This document shows positions 14,503 through 14,990 of a stretch of DNA of 14,990 nt, piece by piece (position 1 is the first letter of the stretch; each line of letters starts with the position of its first letter). The position numbers and the translations under genes were made by a program. The stretch covers positions 1 through 14,990 of the forward strand of contig CAZNUK010000057.1 of the NCBI GenBank assembly GCA_964576255.1. The letters run 5' to 3'. This stretch comes from Eshraghiella sp964576255. Its GTDB lineage: Bacteria > Bacillota > Clostridia > Lachnospirales > Lachnospiraceae. The notes below the pieces were generated by a model. The model saw nothing but the letters and a program-made list of their open reading frames with translations, did not search any database and was not told where the DNA came from.

Positions 14503-14990
14503 ATGTATTCATTTGATGAAGTTAAGGGCTTTGACCCAGAAGTAGCAAAGGCGATTGAGTTAGAGGTAGGAAGACAGAACGACCATATCGAGTTAATCGC
14601 ATCAGAGAACTTTGTAAGCAAGTCAGTTATGGCAGCAATGGGAAGCTGGCTTACCAACAAGTATGCAGAGGGATATCCTGCAAAGAGATACTACGGTGGA
14701 TGCCAGTATGTTGATATCGTAGAGAATCTTGCTATCGAAAGAGCAAAAGAGCTTTTTGGATGTGATTATGTTAACGTACAGCCACATTCAGGCGCACAGG
14801 CTAATATGGCAGTATTCTTTGCTATTTTAGAGCCGGGTGACACATATATGGGAATGAATCTTGCTCATGGCGGACATTTATCACATGGTTCACCTGTAAA
14901 TATGTCAGGTAAGTATTTTAACTGTGTTCCTTACGGTGTTAATGATGAAGGTAAAATCGGGTTGACCCCTGCTGTGGAGATTTCCTATCT
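14503..14990 (+). CDS. glyA: serine hydroxymethyltransferase, 5' part only
   Basis: The frame from ATG 14503 stays open to the window edge (162 codons). It reads as the N-terminal part of SHMT, the PLP enzyme that converts serine to glycine while charging tetrahydrofolate. Family marks are HIELIASENFVS (residues 28-39), NKYAEGYPAKRYYGG (52-66), VNVQPHSGAQAN (90-101) and the HGGHLSHG segment (122-129). The PLP lysine and C-terminal domain lie beyond the window. GGAGG (14487-14491) is 11 nt upstream, slightly long. It begins 26 bp after aspS with no terminator or clear promoter between, so read-through from aspS is likely. Confidence 0.95.
   Translation, partial: MYSFDEVKGFDPEVAKAIELEVGRQNDHIELIASENFVSKSVMAAMGSWLTNKYAEGYPAKRYYGGCQYVDIVENLAIERAKELFGCDYVNVQPHSGAQANMAVFFAILEPGDTYMGMNLAHGGHLSHGSPVNMSGKYFNCVPYGVNDEGKIGLTPAVEISY

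Noticed and set aside
1..14990. Mobile elements, CRISPR, phage or toxin-antitoxin system
   Set aside because: No transposase, integrase, spaced direct repeats or terminal inverted repeats are visible. The lone XRE gene has no toxin partner next to it; its neighbours are apt and rel.

Overview
The window reads as a chromosomal housekeeping segment of a low-GC Gram-positive anaerobe, most likely a Clostridia member of the Lachnospiraceae type. This is inferred from the fused SecDF, the gene order secDF-recJ-apt-rel-MBL-hemZ-hisS-aspS, the strong AGGAGG ribosome binding sites, and the style of the HisRS and AspRS proteins. No insertion sequence, phage gene, CRISPR array or rRNA is visible. All protein genes except one run on the + strand.

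Layout. Bases 1-190 hold two tandem class II tRNA-Leu genes with anticodon AAG; the first is cut by the window edge. They are followed by a terminator. A single-gene unit comes next: a good extended -10 promoter, a divergent S66 (LD-carboxypeptidase/MccF-like) peptidase, and a GNRA-capped terminator. A new promoter at about 1222-1250 then starts secDF-recJ-apt, which encode protein export, ssDNA exonuclease and adenine salvage. This run ends at a long hairpin (5819-5860) shared with the 3' end of a convergent XRE-family regulator gene on the - strand.

Between xre and the bifunctional (p)ppGpp synthetase/hydrolase gene (rel) lies a 228-bp divergent regulatory region. It holds two 17-bp operator-like palindromes of the form TTTCAC-N5-GTGAAA on either side of a plausible rightward promoter. 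This is the most interesting local structure: a small repressor that appears placed to control its own gene and the stringent-response gene.

Downstream of rel, genes are packed tightly on the + strand: an MBL-fold hydrolase, a HemZ-like radical SAM protein, a stand-alone HD-GYP domain protein (overlapping hemZ by 23 bp), hisS, aspS and the 5' part of glyA. Gaps range from an overlap to 26 bp, with no internal terminator seen, so this could be one long transcription unit linking the stringent response, translation (HisRS, AspRS), one-carbon metabolism (GlyA) and a possible cyclic-dinucleotide phosphodiesterase.

Points worth checking are the A34 tRNA-Leu pair, the XRE/rel operators, the loss of a conserved acidic residue in the SecF half of SecDF, a HisRS with a short C-terminal domain, and the HD-GYP gene beside rel. 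I did not find clear evidence of an entirely new multi-gene system.
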